Source: Sphaerotilus montanus
GTDB taxonomy: Bacteria; Pseudomonadota; Gammaproteobacteria; Burkholderiales; Burkholderiaceae_C
DNA length: 64,000 bases
Direction: 5' to 3'
Assembly: GCF_013410775.1 (NCBI RefSeq)
Contig: NZ_JACCFH010000001.1
Location: forward strand, 1,178,001 to 1,242,000
Positions 36,105 through 46,561 of this stretch are shown one piece after another. The first letter of the stretch is position 1. Each line of letters opens with the position of its first letter. The position numbers and the translations under genes are program-made. The notes under the pieces are model-generated. The model saw nothing but the letters and a program-made list of their open reading frames with translations. It made no database searches and was not told the DNA's origin.

Positions 36105-36314
36105 ATGCGGGTCAGACAGCAGTATTGCCTTGACAGACGGCAATACCCAGCTTTGATTCACCCCGGGCATGCAAAACAATTCATGCCTACTACAACAATA
36201 AAATCATGTCACGCATCTCAGACCCCCTCAAATGCGGGGGATCCTTTCCCTCCGTGCCACCGACAAGCACACGCAGGAAACTTGGCAAGGTACCGCCAAT
36301 GGCCCCCGGCATGA
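36105..36314 (+). CDS. Possible 69-residue leader ORF
   Basis: A 69-residue frame with a strong ribosome site. Its TGA (36312-36314) overlaps an ATG (36311) of the zinc-finger frame in an ATGA arrangement, which would allow translational coupling. The product resembles no family I know and its codon use lacks the G/C-rich third positions of the neighbours, so it may be a leader rather than a functional protein, or the region may be an untranslated structured RNA. Confidence 0.25.
   Translation: MRVRQQYCLDRRQYPALIHPGHAKQFMPTTTIKSCHASQTPSNAGDPFPPCHRQAHAGNLARYRQWPPA
36122..36299 (+). promoter_or_regulatory. Structured leader with three hairpins
   Basis: Three inverted repeats lie in a row: GTATTGCC (36122-36129) with GGCAATAC (36139-36146); CCCCC (36223-36227) with GGGGG (36236-36240); TTGGC (36282-36286) with GCCAA (36295-36299). 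The last one places the AAGG ribosome site in its loop and the start codon at 36299 in its stem, so folding would hide the start. The first has a TTGACA in its loop that could be a -35 (TTTGAT sixteen bases on). This is either a cis-acting RNA or a repressor site. Confidence 0.35.
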
Positions 36315-36523
36315 TGGGCAGTCGCTCGATCACCTGCAGCCTGTGCCAGCGCAAGATCCTGTCGAGCCTGCTGCTGGCGCACAAGCAGGAAGCCCATGGT
36401 GATGCCGTGTACAGCCGCACCGCCACAGGCCGGCCCAAGAGCATCTGGTTCCGCCCGCCGCCGCCATCGCCGGCACCTGTGTGGCGTCGGCCTGCGGCCT
36501 TGCGGCCGGTATTCAGCCGCTGA
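36299..36523 (+). CDS. Small protein with a C2H2-like zinc finger
   Basis: 74 residues from the ATG at 36299 (AAGG ribosome site); an ATG at 36206 would give 105 residues, and one at 36311 would give 70. Codon use becomes typical of the genome only from about 36299. Residues 14-35 read CSLCQRKILSSLLLAHKQEAH, a C-x2-C-x11-H-x4-H pattern close to a C2H2 finger. The rest is basic and Pro-rich (FRPPPPSPAPVW). A strong terminator follows 20 bases after the stop, supporting a real transcription unit. No homologue is recognised; a nucleic-acid-binding role is inference. Confidence 0.5.
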   Translation: MAPGMMGSRSITCSLCQRKILSSLLLAHKQEAHGDAVYSRTATGRPKSIWFRPPPPSPAPVWRRPAALRPVFSR

Positions 36524-36542
36524 AGCATCTGATTTGGTGCAC

Positions 36543-36573
36543 AACAACCCCTCATTCAAGGGGTTGTTTTTTT
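36543..36573 (+). terminator. Rho-independent terminator
   Basis: AACAACCCC (36543-36551), an 8-base loop, GGGGTTGTT (36560-36568) and a run of seven T (36567-36573). It ends the small zinc-finger unit on the plus strand. Confidence 0.85.
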
Positions 36574-36591
36574 ATAGTATTTTGAAACTAC

Positions 36592-36625
36592 ATTCAGGTC
36601 GTCTGAATAAACTCAGATCCTGAAT
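36592..36625. repeat. Nested inverted repeat containing a DUS-like 12-mer
   Basis: ATTCAGG (36592-36598) pairs with CCTGAAT (36619-36625), and inside it TCTGA (36602-36606) pairs with TCAGA (36613-36617). The left arm and loop contain AGGTCGTCTGAA (36596-36607), identical to the 12-mer I recall as the AG-mucDUS dialect of the Neisseriaceae DNA uptake sequence. In that family such sequences often sit in terminator-like repeats. The element lies in the low-G+C strip between the terminator and the DUF6429 gene. Confidence 0.5.
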
Positions 36626-36687
36626 ATGCGGCCGGATTCAGCCCGGCTACGGCGAACGCTGGCAGCGTCGCCAGACGTGTGTCGGCG

Positions 36688-36933
36688 TCAGTGGGCGGGT
36701 GATGACGCCCCGAACCAGGCGTCGGCGAGCGCCTTGGCGCGCGTCAGCCCTTCGGGGGTCAGGTGCACCGAGGCGTTCCGGTTGTGGGGGTTGCTGATCA
36801 TGCCTTCGGCGTGGAGGCGGTCCATCACGTCGAAATCGTGGCGCTTCCACGCGCGGCCGTTGTCAAACTCGAAGGCGCCGAGCAGGGCCAGGGTGGCGTC
36901 GGCGAGTTTGTCGGGGTCGTAGGGGGTGGGCAT
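36688..36933 (-). CDS. DUF6429 small protein
   Basis: 81 residues. The pattern DKLADATLALLGAF, RAWKRHDFDVMDRLHAEGMISNP and a C-terminal LTPEGLTRAKALADAWF helix match the DUF6429 family, a small winged-helix-like protein often found in accessory regions. Function is unknown. It lies about 130 bases downstream of the IS-split ATPase gene in the same direction, at the edge of the low-G+C island, though its own codon use is G+C-rich. Confidence 0.75.
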   Translation of the reverse strand: MPTPYDPDKLADATLALLGAFEFDNGRAWKRHDFDVMDRLHAEGMISNPHNRNASVHLTPEGLTRAKALADAWFGASSPAH

Positions 36934-37061
36934 GGGGATCTCCGCGGGTGAGATGAGGGAGTTATTTCACTGCGGAGAATCTACTCTTGCAAGTGGCGGG
37001 AATTAACCGGGACGACGCGGCATGCAGCCTTGGCCGCTCCGGTTTTAATAATTATTAAGCG

Positions 37062-38246
37062 TCACTGCACTAACTTATCCGCCTCGGAAATCAATTCTTC
37101 CCAAGGCCAAGAGACAGTTAGATACTTACGATAGAAGAGCAACTGGCGATCCACATTCAGAACGCATTCTTTATCAGCGTCGTACGTAACAACGAGTCCT
37201 CGACCATCCTTGTCTACTTGTAGCGAGTCGATCTTGGAAAGGACTAGCTTTAGGTTCGACTTCTGAATGCGAGACTGACGCGAATGTGAAACCGTGAAGA
37301 TGTGTTCAACCGGAATGCCGTTCATGTGCATGCCGTCGTCAGCGGCGACTATGGCAGCCATTGCGTGAGCATAGATGCCCGTCGCATCAGCACGAGTACG
37401 AATCCCAGAAGCGACACGTTCACCGAACTTGAGGTAGACACCGTTGAGTTGATCTGCAACAGCCATCGCGGCGCCTTCATACCATGACATGTTGTTGACC
37501 TTGAACGTGGGCGGCTGCTCGGTGGTGATCTTCGCTTCGTCGAGAGTACGCAGAGCTAGCCTTTGGAGTAGTCCCGCATTGCCGAATGCGTCGATGATTG
37601 CCTTGTTCTGGATCTCGCGGGAAAAATCGATGCCAAGCGCTACTGAGCCACGCGCTAGGATCGTCCGGAGGTCGTCCGGACCCCACTCAATCGAGAGTTC
37701 CTCCACTCGACCGCTGAGTTCCCCGTTCAGTCTAACGAACATGTTGGCTTGGCCCCAAACGCCAACCATGGTGACGAAACAGCCAATGTCCCACAGCGCT
37801 TTAAGGTCGTAGGACAGTATTTCGCGTTGATCTATCGACAGGTAATGGACGTCTTCGATGATCAGGCGCTTGCCGGACTCGATAACTAGTTGTGCGATGA
37901 ACTGTAGGTCATTGATGTTCCGGCCGACTGGGACGCCTTTTGATCCCAGTTCGCCTGTTGCTTCGAGGCCGAGCTTCCCAGATACCTTACCTATGAGCTC
38001 CGAGCCCGCTGCTACTTGCCCTTCGACCGTGCCCTTGATACCGAACTTGGAAGTAGATTCGACCTGAAGTTGAACCCCTAACTGGGAAAGTGCAGATGTG
38101 TAGATGTCGATATTAGTAGTGCCAAGGCGACACTGAACGACGAGGGCGTTGGGTACAACACGCTGGCGCAACCAAGACTTGCCGCACTTGGATGGACCGC
38201 GTATCGCTACGTGAACCTTTCGCCCAAGAAGCTTCCTGATTAGCAA
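37062..38246 (-). CDS. AAA-family ATPase, 5' end cut off by an IS element
   Basis: Residual frame of 394 codons. The first four (from a TTG at 38246) lie in the IS terminal repeat; the true gene body starts at 38234. Rejoined with the piece at 39288-39377 it makes about 420 residues: Walker A GPSKCGKS at 43-50, Walker B RLIIEDVH at 153-160, sensor strand TMVGVWGQ near 185-192, and an SGRVEEL arginine motif near 204-210, as in TniB/Orc-like AAA proteins. An unusual Gly-rich amphipathic insert (about 93-130) sits between the Walker motifs, and a helical C-terminal domain follows. Codons are clearly less G+C-rich than in neighbours, which suggests transfer. The role is unknown; defence or mobile-element control is inference. 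Confidence 0.75.
   Translation of the reverse strand: MLIRKLLGRKVHVAIRGPSKCGKSWLRQRVVPNALVVQCRLGTTNIDIYTSALSQLGVQLQVESTSKFGIKGTVEGQVAAGSELIGKVSGKLGLEATGELGSKGVPVGRNINDLQFIAQLVIESGKRLIIEDVHYLSIDQREILSYDLKALWDIGCFVTMVGVWGQANMFVRLNGELSGRVEELSIEWGPDDLRTILARGSVALGIDFSREIQNKAIIDAFGNAGLLQRLALRTLDEAKITTEQPPTFKVNNMSWYEGAAMAVADQLNGVYLKFGERVASGIRTRADATGIYAHAMAAIVAADDGMHMNGIPVEHIFTVSHSRQSRIQKSNLKLVLSKIDSLQVDKDGRGLVVTYDADKECVLNVDRQLLFYRKYLTVSWPWEELISEADKLVQ
38227..38234. repeat. Left target-site duplication of the IS
   Basis: AGAAGCTT directly abuts the left terminal repeat and is repeated at 39280-39287. An 8-base duplication is normal for IS1595-family elements. Confidence 0.93.
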
Positions 38247-39279
38247 CGATCCTCAGCATTCCCCCGAACGACCCGCTGAGCCCGAGGCTTGCACCGCGCG
38301 ACATCGATGATGAGCCGAGCCACCAGCCCGCGCAGGTCGAACCGGCGGTTGAAGCGGTAGGCGAACGCTGCCAGATAGCTGCTGGCGTACTTGGGGTACT
38401 TGAACGCATGGAACGCACCCGACAACGTCGTCTTCAGGTTGCCCAGCACCGTGTTGACCCAGGTGAACTCGGGCAGCTCGCGCGGCTTGCGCTGGCCCAC
38501 CACGATCGGCGTGTGCAGGCAGCCCGCGCTGGTGACCGCGGCGAAGCACCCCAGCCCGTCGCTGACCACCCGCGTTCCCGGCATCAGCGCCGCCTGCGCC
38601 CACTGGCCCACCGCCTCCAGCGTGAAGCCGCTCACCGGCGCGAGCTTGACGTACTGCGGATGCCCCTGGTCATCGACCGAGACCGCCGCCACGAACGGCA
38701 CCTTGTTCTCCGAACCCCGGCCCGCCTTGCCGCCGCTGCGCTCTCCGCCAAGGTAGGCATCGTCGAGCTGCACCGTGCCGTCGAGTCGGTACTGGTCCAC
38801 CCGCTCGGCCATCGCGTGCATGATCTTCTGGTGCATCAGCCACGCCGTCGGGTAGCTCACGCCCACCTGCCGCTTGAGCGCCAGCGCCGACAGTCCCGTC
38901 TTGGCCTGGCTGAGCAGGTAGATCGCCAGGAACCACGTCTTCAGTGGCAGCTTGGTGCTGGCGAACAGGCTGCCCGCGGTCAGCGATGTCTGGTGGCGGC
39001 AGCCGTTGCACTGGAACAGCTTGCGCGCCCCGTGGCCCACCACGTAGTGCGCCGCACTGCCGCAGCGCGGGCACTCGAAGCCCTGCGGCCAGCGCGCCTG
39101 CTTGACCGCCTCGGCGCATTGCTCTTCCGTGCCGAAGCTGGCCATGAACTCTGGCAGCGACATCCCCTGCTGGAACTGGATTCGGTTCATCGGCATGTGC
39201 TCGCTCCTGCGCTTGGTCTGTCTTCTACGCTACGCCTGATCGTCAGTTGGCACCTTGCTGAGAATCATTGCTAATCAGG
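38235..39279 (-). mobile_element. IS1595-family insertion sequence
   Basis: A complete 1045-base element. The 24-base terminal inverted repeats (38235-38258 and 39256-39279) begin CCTGATTAGCAA and match at 22 of 24 positions. It is flanked by the 8-base direct repeat AGAAGCTT and carries one intact transposase gene on the minus strand. The element is G+C-rich while the interrupted gene is not, so it came from a different source. Near-identical ends and an undamaged transposase indicate a recent insertion. Confidence 0.95.
38240..39196 (-). CDS. IS1595-family transposase
   Basis: 318 residues. The N-terminal zinc ribbon has CPRC and CNGC pairs (about 42-45 and 63-66), followed by the SLTAGSLFASTKLPLKTWF motif typical of the family. 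The DDE-type core starts with VQLDDAYLGG, with later SDGLGCF and the NTVLGNLKTTLSGAFHAF segment; this order fits the IS1595 group that uses DDNK. AGGAG lies eight bases before the ATG at 39196. The TAA stop is inside the left terminal repeat and lies just past a TTG that opens the residual ATPase frame. Confidence 0.94.
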   Translation of the reverse strand: MPMNRIQFQQGMSLPEFMASFGTEEQCAEAVKQARWPQGFECPRCGSAAHYVVGHGARKLFQCNGCRHQTSLTAGSLFASTKLPLKTWFLAIYLLSQAKTGLSALALKRQVGVSYPTAWLMHQKIMHAMAERVDQYRLDGTVQLDDAYLGGERSGGKAGRGSENKVPFVAAVSVDDQGHPQYVKLAPVSGFTLEAVGQWAQAALMPGTRVVSDGLGCFAAVTSAGCLHTPIVVGQRKPRELPEFTWVNTVLGNLKTTLSGAFHAFKYPKYASSYLAAFAYRFNRRFDLRGLVARLIIDVARCKPRAQRVVRGNAEDRC

Positions 39280-39287
39280 AGAAGCTT
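39280..39287. repeat. Right target-site duplication of the IS
   Basis: AGAAGCTT, identical to 38227-38234. Removing the IS and one copy restores a continuous ATPase reading frame. Confidence 0.93.
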
Positions 39288-39377
39288 TGCCAGTTCCTCA
39301 TCGAGGGCACCTCGGTCGACGTAGGAGTCGGGAAGGATGTCATTGGACATGCCAAAGACTTCGTCTGTGCGCTTCAT
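39288..39377 (-). pseudogene. N-terminal 30 codons of the IS-split ATPase
   Basis: Read on the minus strand from the ATG at 39377, this piece codes MKRTDEVFGMSNDILPDS and on to ...DEELA, then would continue in frame into K-L-L-G-R-K and the Walker A of the large fragment at 38234. AGGA lies five bases before the ATG. A stop occurs in frame upstream at 39435-39437, so the start is 39377 or the internal ATG at 39350. The gene is broken by the IS at the codon just before the nucleotide-binding core. Confidence 0.75.
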
Positions 39378-39500
39378 AGAGTCCTGTGGATGGATGCGCT
39401 GCAACGCATGGGGTTGTCTGTGACGCCTAACGTGCTAGCTCAGCCGACGGCAAAAAGCCGAACTTTTTTACGATCGGCTAGATCGGAATGTTAGATTTTT

Positions 39501-39881
39501 TCAACGTTTTTTTGCTGGCGGCTTTTGGGACAGCGCAGAACCCGCCGCTGATTTCGAGGCTGCACCGGTTCTGCCATCGCGAAGCGTTTTGGATGCGGCC
39601 GAAGCTGCGACTGGAGATGTGACCTTTTTTGGTGCAACCTGAGAGAGAGCGCTACCGGCGGCAGTTTTTGATGCTTTGCCAGTGCTTGGGCTGGAAATGG
39701 TTTTTGAAGCCGCTTTCGCTGCTGGAGTTGAAGTGGTTTTTACCGCAGCTGATTGAGCACGGGCCGCGAAGGTGCTCTTTTCAACAACGCCATTATTTGA
39801 AAGAGCTGTTGCACCTTGAATTCTGGATGCAGCAGCGAGCGTCATAGGCGATTTAGGCTTCGCGGGTGGTTTTGTTGCCAT
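39501..39881 (-). CDS. Small basic, disordered protein of the island
   Basis: 126 residues. Residues 13-47 (MTLAAASRIQGATALSN, then FAARAQSAA) recall the short bacterial proteins with a seed-maturation/LEA-like SMP motif. The rest is Lys/Ala/Ser/Pro-rich with an internal repeat (ASKTAAGSALSQ at 70-81, ASKSAAGSALSQ at 108-119) and a PPAKKR end, similar in composition to histone H1-like tails. AAGGAG eight bases before the ATG at 39881 is a strong ribosome site. It lies 124 bases upstream of the ATPase start in the same direction. A DNA- or protein-binding disordered role is inference. Confidence 0.72.
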   Translation of the reverse strand: MATKPPAKPKSPMTLAAASRIQGATALSNNGVVEKSTFAARAQSAAVKTTSTPAAKAASKTISSPSTGKASKTAAGSALSQVAPKKVTSPVAASAASKTLRDGRTGAASKSAAGSALSQKPPAKKR

Positions 39882-39915
39882 TTGTGTCTCCTTGCGATTG
39901 AAGTGCGAAAATGAA

Positions 39916-39930
39916 AAACTAACGTAGTTT
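39916..39930. promoter_or_regulatory. Palindrome in the promoter region of the disordered-protein gene
   Basis: AAACTA-ACG-TAGTTT is a perfect 6-base inverted repeat 35 bases before the ATG at 39881. On the minus strand TTGAGG and TTTCAT, 17 bases apart, could be -35 and -10, with the palindrome between them. This is a good place for a repressor. Confidence 0.35.
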
Positions 39931-39950
39931 AGACCTCAAGGCGCTGCTGC

Positions 39951-40004
39951 CTAACTCAGCTCCAAATCCTTATCAGCGTTGATTTTTTGCTCTAGTTGAC
40001 GCAT
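39951..40004 (-). CDS. Possible 17-residue peptide ORF
   Basis: MRQLEQKINADKDLELS, with TAGGA about eight bases before the ATG. It precedes the disordered-protein gene in the same direction. It could be a leader peptide or chance; an in-frame stop just upstream shows it is not the tail of a longer gene. The rest of 39882-40101 shows no other gene. Confidence 0.2.
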   Translation of the reverse strand: MRQLEQKINADKDLELS

Positions 40005-40101
40005 AACTCATTCCTAAAATTACCACCAAACTCTGCATCAACCCAGTCTAGCGAGAGCACAGAAGCACCGCCCAGTACCGCACACGTCACGGCCACAAAT
40101 G

Positions 40102-40130
40102 AAAAAGCGGCGTGACTTCCGCCACGCCGC
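40102..40130 (-). terminator. Rho-independent terminator after nrdJ
   Basis: On the minus strand GCGGCGTG (40130-40123), an 8-base loop, CACGCCGC (40114-40107) and TTTTT. It lies 30 bases after the nrdJ stop. Confidence 0.85.
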
Positions 40131-40159
40131 CCAGGTGAATATTCACCAAATTCCGCCAG

Positions 40160-43105
40160 TTACCCGCAAGCCCCCACATACCCACAAGACGTGCAGAACT
40201 CGCACCCGTCCTTGTGGATCATCGTCGCGTTCCCGCACTCGGGGCACGGCTTGCCGGGCATCGTGGCACGGGCGGTGGAGGCGGCCACGGCGGAAGCCGC
40301 GGCCACCGGCGTGGCGAGCACGCCCATCTCGTTGACGGGATACCCCTCCTCGTCCAGCACGCCCAGCATCGCGTACCGGTGAATCACCAGCCGCGCCACA
40401 TACGCCACCGTGCTCGGCCAGACCTTCTGCCGCCGCTGCCCCGCCGGCAAGCCCGGCACCGGCGCCATGAAATGCCCCAGCGGCTCGCCCACATTCAACA
40501 ACTTGCGCAGTTTCATGCCGATCCACGCCGGGTCGATCACCCGCATGTCCAGCGACAGCAGCCGCGCCAGCCCGTCCAGCGCCCGCGGGTAATTGCCGGC
40601 AAACCCGATCGCGCACGGCCGGGTGACGTGGCCGCCCTCTGGCGTCGGCAGGGTGACTTCCTTCAGCGTCAGCGTGAATTGCTCGCCCGTGCCGGGATTC
40701 TCGATGTCGACCGCCCATGCCAGCGTGCCATCCACCCCGGTGCGCGGCTCCTCGCGGCTGAACATCGCGTCCAGCACCGGCGTCGCCCCGCCCTCCTGCA
40801 AGGCGCCGAGTTGCTCGCAGCGCCAGCGGATCACCGCCGCCGTCGCCGCCACCACGCCCGGGAACAAGCGTTTCTCCCCGGTCGGCGGGAAGGCCATGTC
40901 AAACGCCCGCTCTTCCGCCACCGTCGCCAGCGCGTCGAGTTTCAGGCGCAGCCAGCTCGGGTCATTCGCGCGCATGTCCATCGACAACGTTTTTGCCAGC
41001 GCGCCCAATCCCCGCGGCTGCTCCGCCCCATTCACCCAGACCTCGAACGGCAGCGTCTGCCCAAACAGCCCCGCATCCGGCCCCGCCTCGGCCGGCAATT
41101 CTCCGACGAAGAGCGAGAAACTGCCGTGCGGATGCTGGATCATGTAACTCCAGGCCGGATTCCCCGACGGCAATTCCGGCCGCCCCGGCCAGCGCAGACT
41201 CGCCAGCACCGGCTGCGGCAGCCGCTCGACACGCAGGCGGCGGTTGGCGCCGTCCTGGTCGATGGTCATGCCCGGTTGCGCCACGGTCAGCGGCTGGGGT
41301 TGCGGCACTTGTGCAGGCGCGGGCGCGGCAGCCGGCTCGACACTCAGCACCGCACCGAGCACGCTGTTCGGCCGATACGTCGCCAACCCCTTCAGCCCGG
41401 ATTTCCAGGCCGTGAAATACAGCCCCTGAAACTCGGCGTAGGGATAGTCCGCCGGCACATTCACCGTCTTGCTGATCGAGGTATCCACATACGGCGCCAC
41501 CGCCGCGACCATCGCCTCGTGCGCCTCGGCGCTCATGTCCAGCGCGGTGACAAAGGCGTCGGTCAGCGGCGCGTCGGGGCCGTGCAGGTGGCGGTAGAGG
41601 CGCCAGGCGTGGTCCTCGACGGCATATTCCTTGAAACTGCCGTCCGCCTCGCGCTTGCGGCGGGTATAGGTCCAGCTGAACGGCGGCTCGATGCCGTTGC
41701 TGGCGTTGTCGGCAAAGGCTAGGCTGATGGTGCCGGTCGGCGCGATCGACAACAGGTGCGAATTGCGCAGGCCGTAGGCGTAGATGCGGTCCTTCAATTC
41801 ATCCGGCAGCCGGGAGGCAAAACTCTCGCCGCCCAGATACCGGTCCGCATCGAACAGCGGAAAGGCCCCGCGCTCCTTGGCCAGTTCCACCGACGCGCCA
41901 TACGCCGCATCCCGCATCACCGCGGAAATCCGCCGCGCCATCTCGCGCGCCGGCTCGGTGTCATACCGGCGCCCCAGCATGATCAGCGCGTCGCCCAGCC
42001 CGGTGAAGCCCAGCCCGATGCGGCGCTTGTTCATCGCCTCGCGCTGCTGCGCCGGCAGCGGCCAGACGGTCGCGTCGAGCACGTTGTCCAGCATCCGCGT
42101 CGCCACGGCGCAGACCTCGGCAAACCCCGCCTCGTCAAACGCGGCATCCGCCGCGAAGGGGTTGCGGACGAAGCGGGTCAGGTCGACGGAGCCGAGGCAG
42201 CAACAACCATACGACGGAAGTGGTTGTTCGCCGCACGGATTTGTAGCGGTAATCGCCTCGCAATACCCCAGATTATTGTCCTCATTGATACGATCGATGA
42301 AGAGGATCCCCGGCTCGGCGTGGTCGTAGGTGGACCGCATGATCTGGTCCCACAGGTGGCGGGCGCGCACGCGGCGGTAGACCCACAGGCCGTCGGCGCG
42401 CTCGAAGGCGCCAGCCGTCTTGAGCTTGCGGCCGGGTTCGGCGCGGTGGGTCAGGTCGATCTCGCCGTCGGCTTCCACCGCGCGCATGAACTCGTTGGTG
42501 ACCCCCACCGAGACATTGAAGTTGCGCAGGTCGCCGCTGTCCTTGGCGTGGATGAAGGCTTCGATGTCGGGGTGGTCGCAGCGCAGCACGCCCATCTGCG
42601 CGCCGCGGCGGCTGCCGGCGGATTCGACCGTCTCGCAGCTGCGGTCGAACACGCGCATGTAGCTGACCGGGCCGCTGGCGTGGCTGTCGGTGGAGCCCAC
42701 CCAGGCGCCTTGCGGGCGGATGCGCGAGAAGTCGTAGCCGACGCCGCCGCCGCGGCGCATGGTCTCGGCCGCCTCGGTCAGCGCGGTGTAGATGCCGGGG
42801 AAGCCGTTCTCGGGCTCGGCGATCGAGTCGCCCACGGGCTGCACGAAGCAGTTGATGAGCGTGGCGCCGAGCGTGGTGCCCGCCGCCGAGGCGATGCGGC
42901 CGGCGGGCACGAAGCCCTGCGCCTGCGCCCAGGCGAAGCGCTCGGTCCAGTGGGCGCGCTGCGCTTCGGGTTCGACCGCGGCCAGGGCGTGGGCGACACG
43001 CAGGCGGACCTCGTCCGCAGTCGTCTCGGTGCCCTTGGCATATTTTTCCTGCAGCACTTCACGGCTGATGGGCTGGGGGGAAAGACTCGAAACAACGCGG
43101 GACAT
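40160..43105 (-). CDS. nrdJ: Ribonucleoside-diphosphate reductase, class II (adenosylcobalamin-dependent)
   Basis: 981 residues. The core (about 1-590) has the LINCFVQP cysteine, the NPCGEQPLPSYGCCCLGS loop with the N-x-C-x-E catalytic motif, and the SIAPTGTISLAF segment. Two related TSCPD-like segments follow: FEVWVNGAEQPRGLGALAKTLSMDMR near 683 and its repeat CAIGFAGNYPRALDGLARLLSLDMR near 828 (each read in parts). A C-terminal zinc ribbon (CPEC, CEFC, CGYVGACG) carries redox cysteines. It makes dNDPs with or without oxygen and requires B12. A GAGGAG site precedes the ATG. No cobalamin riboswitch is seen upstream. Confidence 0.95.
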   Translation of the reverse strand: MSRVVSSLSPQPISREVLQEKYAKGTETTADEVRLRVAHALAAVEPEAQRAHWTERFAWAQAQGFVPAGRIASAAGTTLGATLINCFVQPVGDSIAEPENGFPGIYTALTEAAETMRRGGGVGYDFSRIRPQGAWVGSTDSHASGPVSYMRVFDRSCETVESAGSRRGAQMGVLRCDHPDIEAFIHAKDSGDLRNFNVSVGVTNEFMRAVEADGEIDLTHRAEPGRKLKTAGAFERADGLWVYRRVRARHLWDQIMRSTYDHAEPGILFIDRINEDNNLGYCEAITATNPCGEQPLPSYGCCCLGSVDLTRFVRNPFAADAAFDEAGFAEVCAVATRMLDNVLDATVWPLPAQQREAMNKRRIGLGFTGLGDALIMLGRRYDTEPAREMARRISAVMRDAAYGASVELAKERGAFPLFDADRYLGGESFASRLPDELKDRIYAYGLRNSHLLSIAPTGTISLAFADNASNGIEPPFSWTYTRRKREADGSFKEYAVEDHAWRLYRHLHGPDAPLTDAFVTALDMSAEAHEAMVAAVAPYVDTSISKTVNVPADYPYAEFQGLYFTAWKSGLKGLATYRPNSVLGAVLSVEPAAAPAPAQVPQPQPLTVAQPGMTIDQDGANRRLRVERLPQPVLASLRWPGRPELPSGNPAWSYMIQHPHGSFSLFVGELPAEAGPDAGLFGQTLPFEVWVNGAEQPRGLGALAKTLSMDMRANDPSWLRLKLDALATVAEERAFDMAFPPTGEKRLFPGVVAATAAVIRWRCEQLGALQEGGATPVLDAMFSREEPRTGVDGTLAWAVDIENPGTGEQFTLTLKEVTLPTPEGGHVTRPCAIGFAGNYPRALDGLARLLSLDMRVIDPAWIGMKLRKLLNVGEPLGHFMAPVPGLPAGQRRQKVWPSTVAYVARLVIHRYAMLGVLDEEGYPVNEMGVLATPVAAASAVAASTARATMPGKPCPECGNATMIHKDGCEFCTSCGYVGACG

Positions 43106-43270
43106 GCAGCACTCCTCGGGGCATCAAGCGTGTCACTTTAGCGGCAGCCACACGATTTCCTTGTCGAAAGTGTCTTGCCAGGCAGGAGACAACGGAAGGT
43201 ACGCCGGACCTCCCGTATCCTGCTGGACTGGTTTTTCTGTTACTTCGCTTAATTCGATTTCAAGATCAAG

Positions 43271-46557
<3,287 letters not shown>

Positions 46558-46561
<4 letters not shown>

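Noticed and set aside
43106-43270. Possible cobalamin riboswitch or NrdR boxes ahead of nrdJ
   Set aside because: No B12-box core and no pair of NrdR-type repeats can be found in this stretch.
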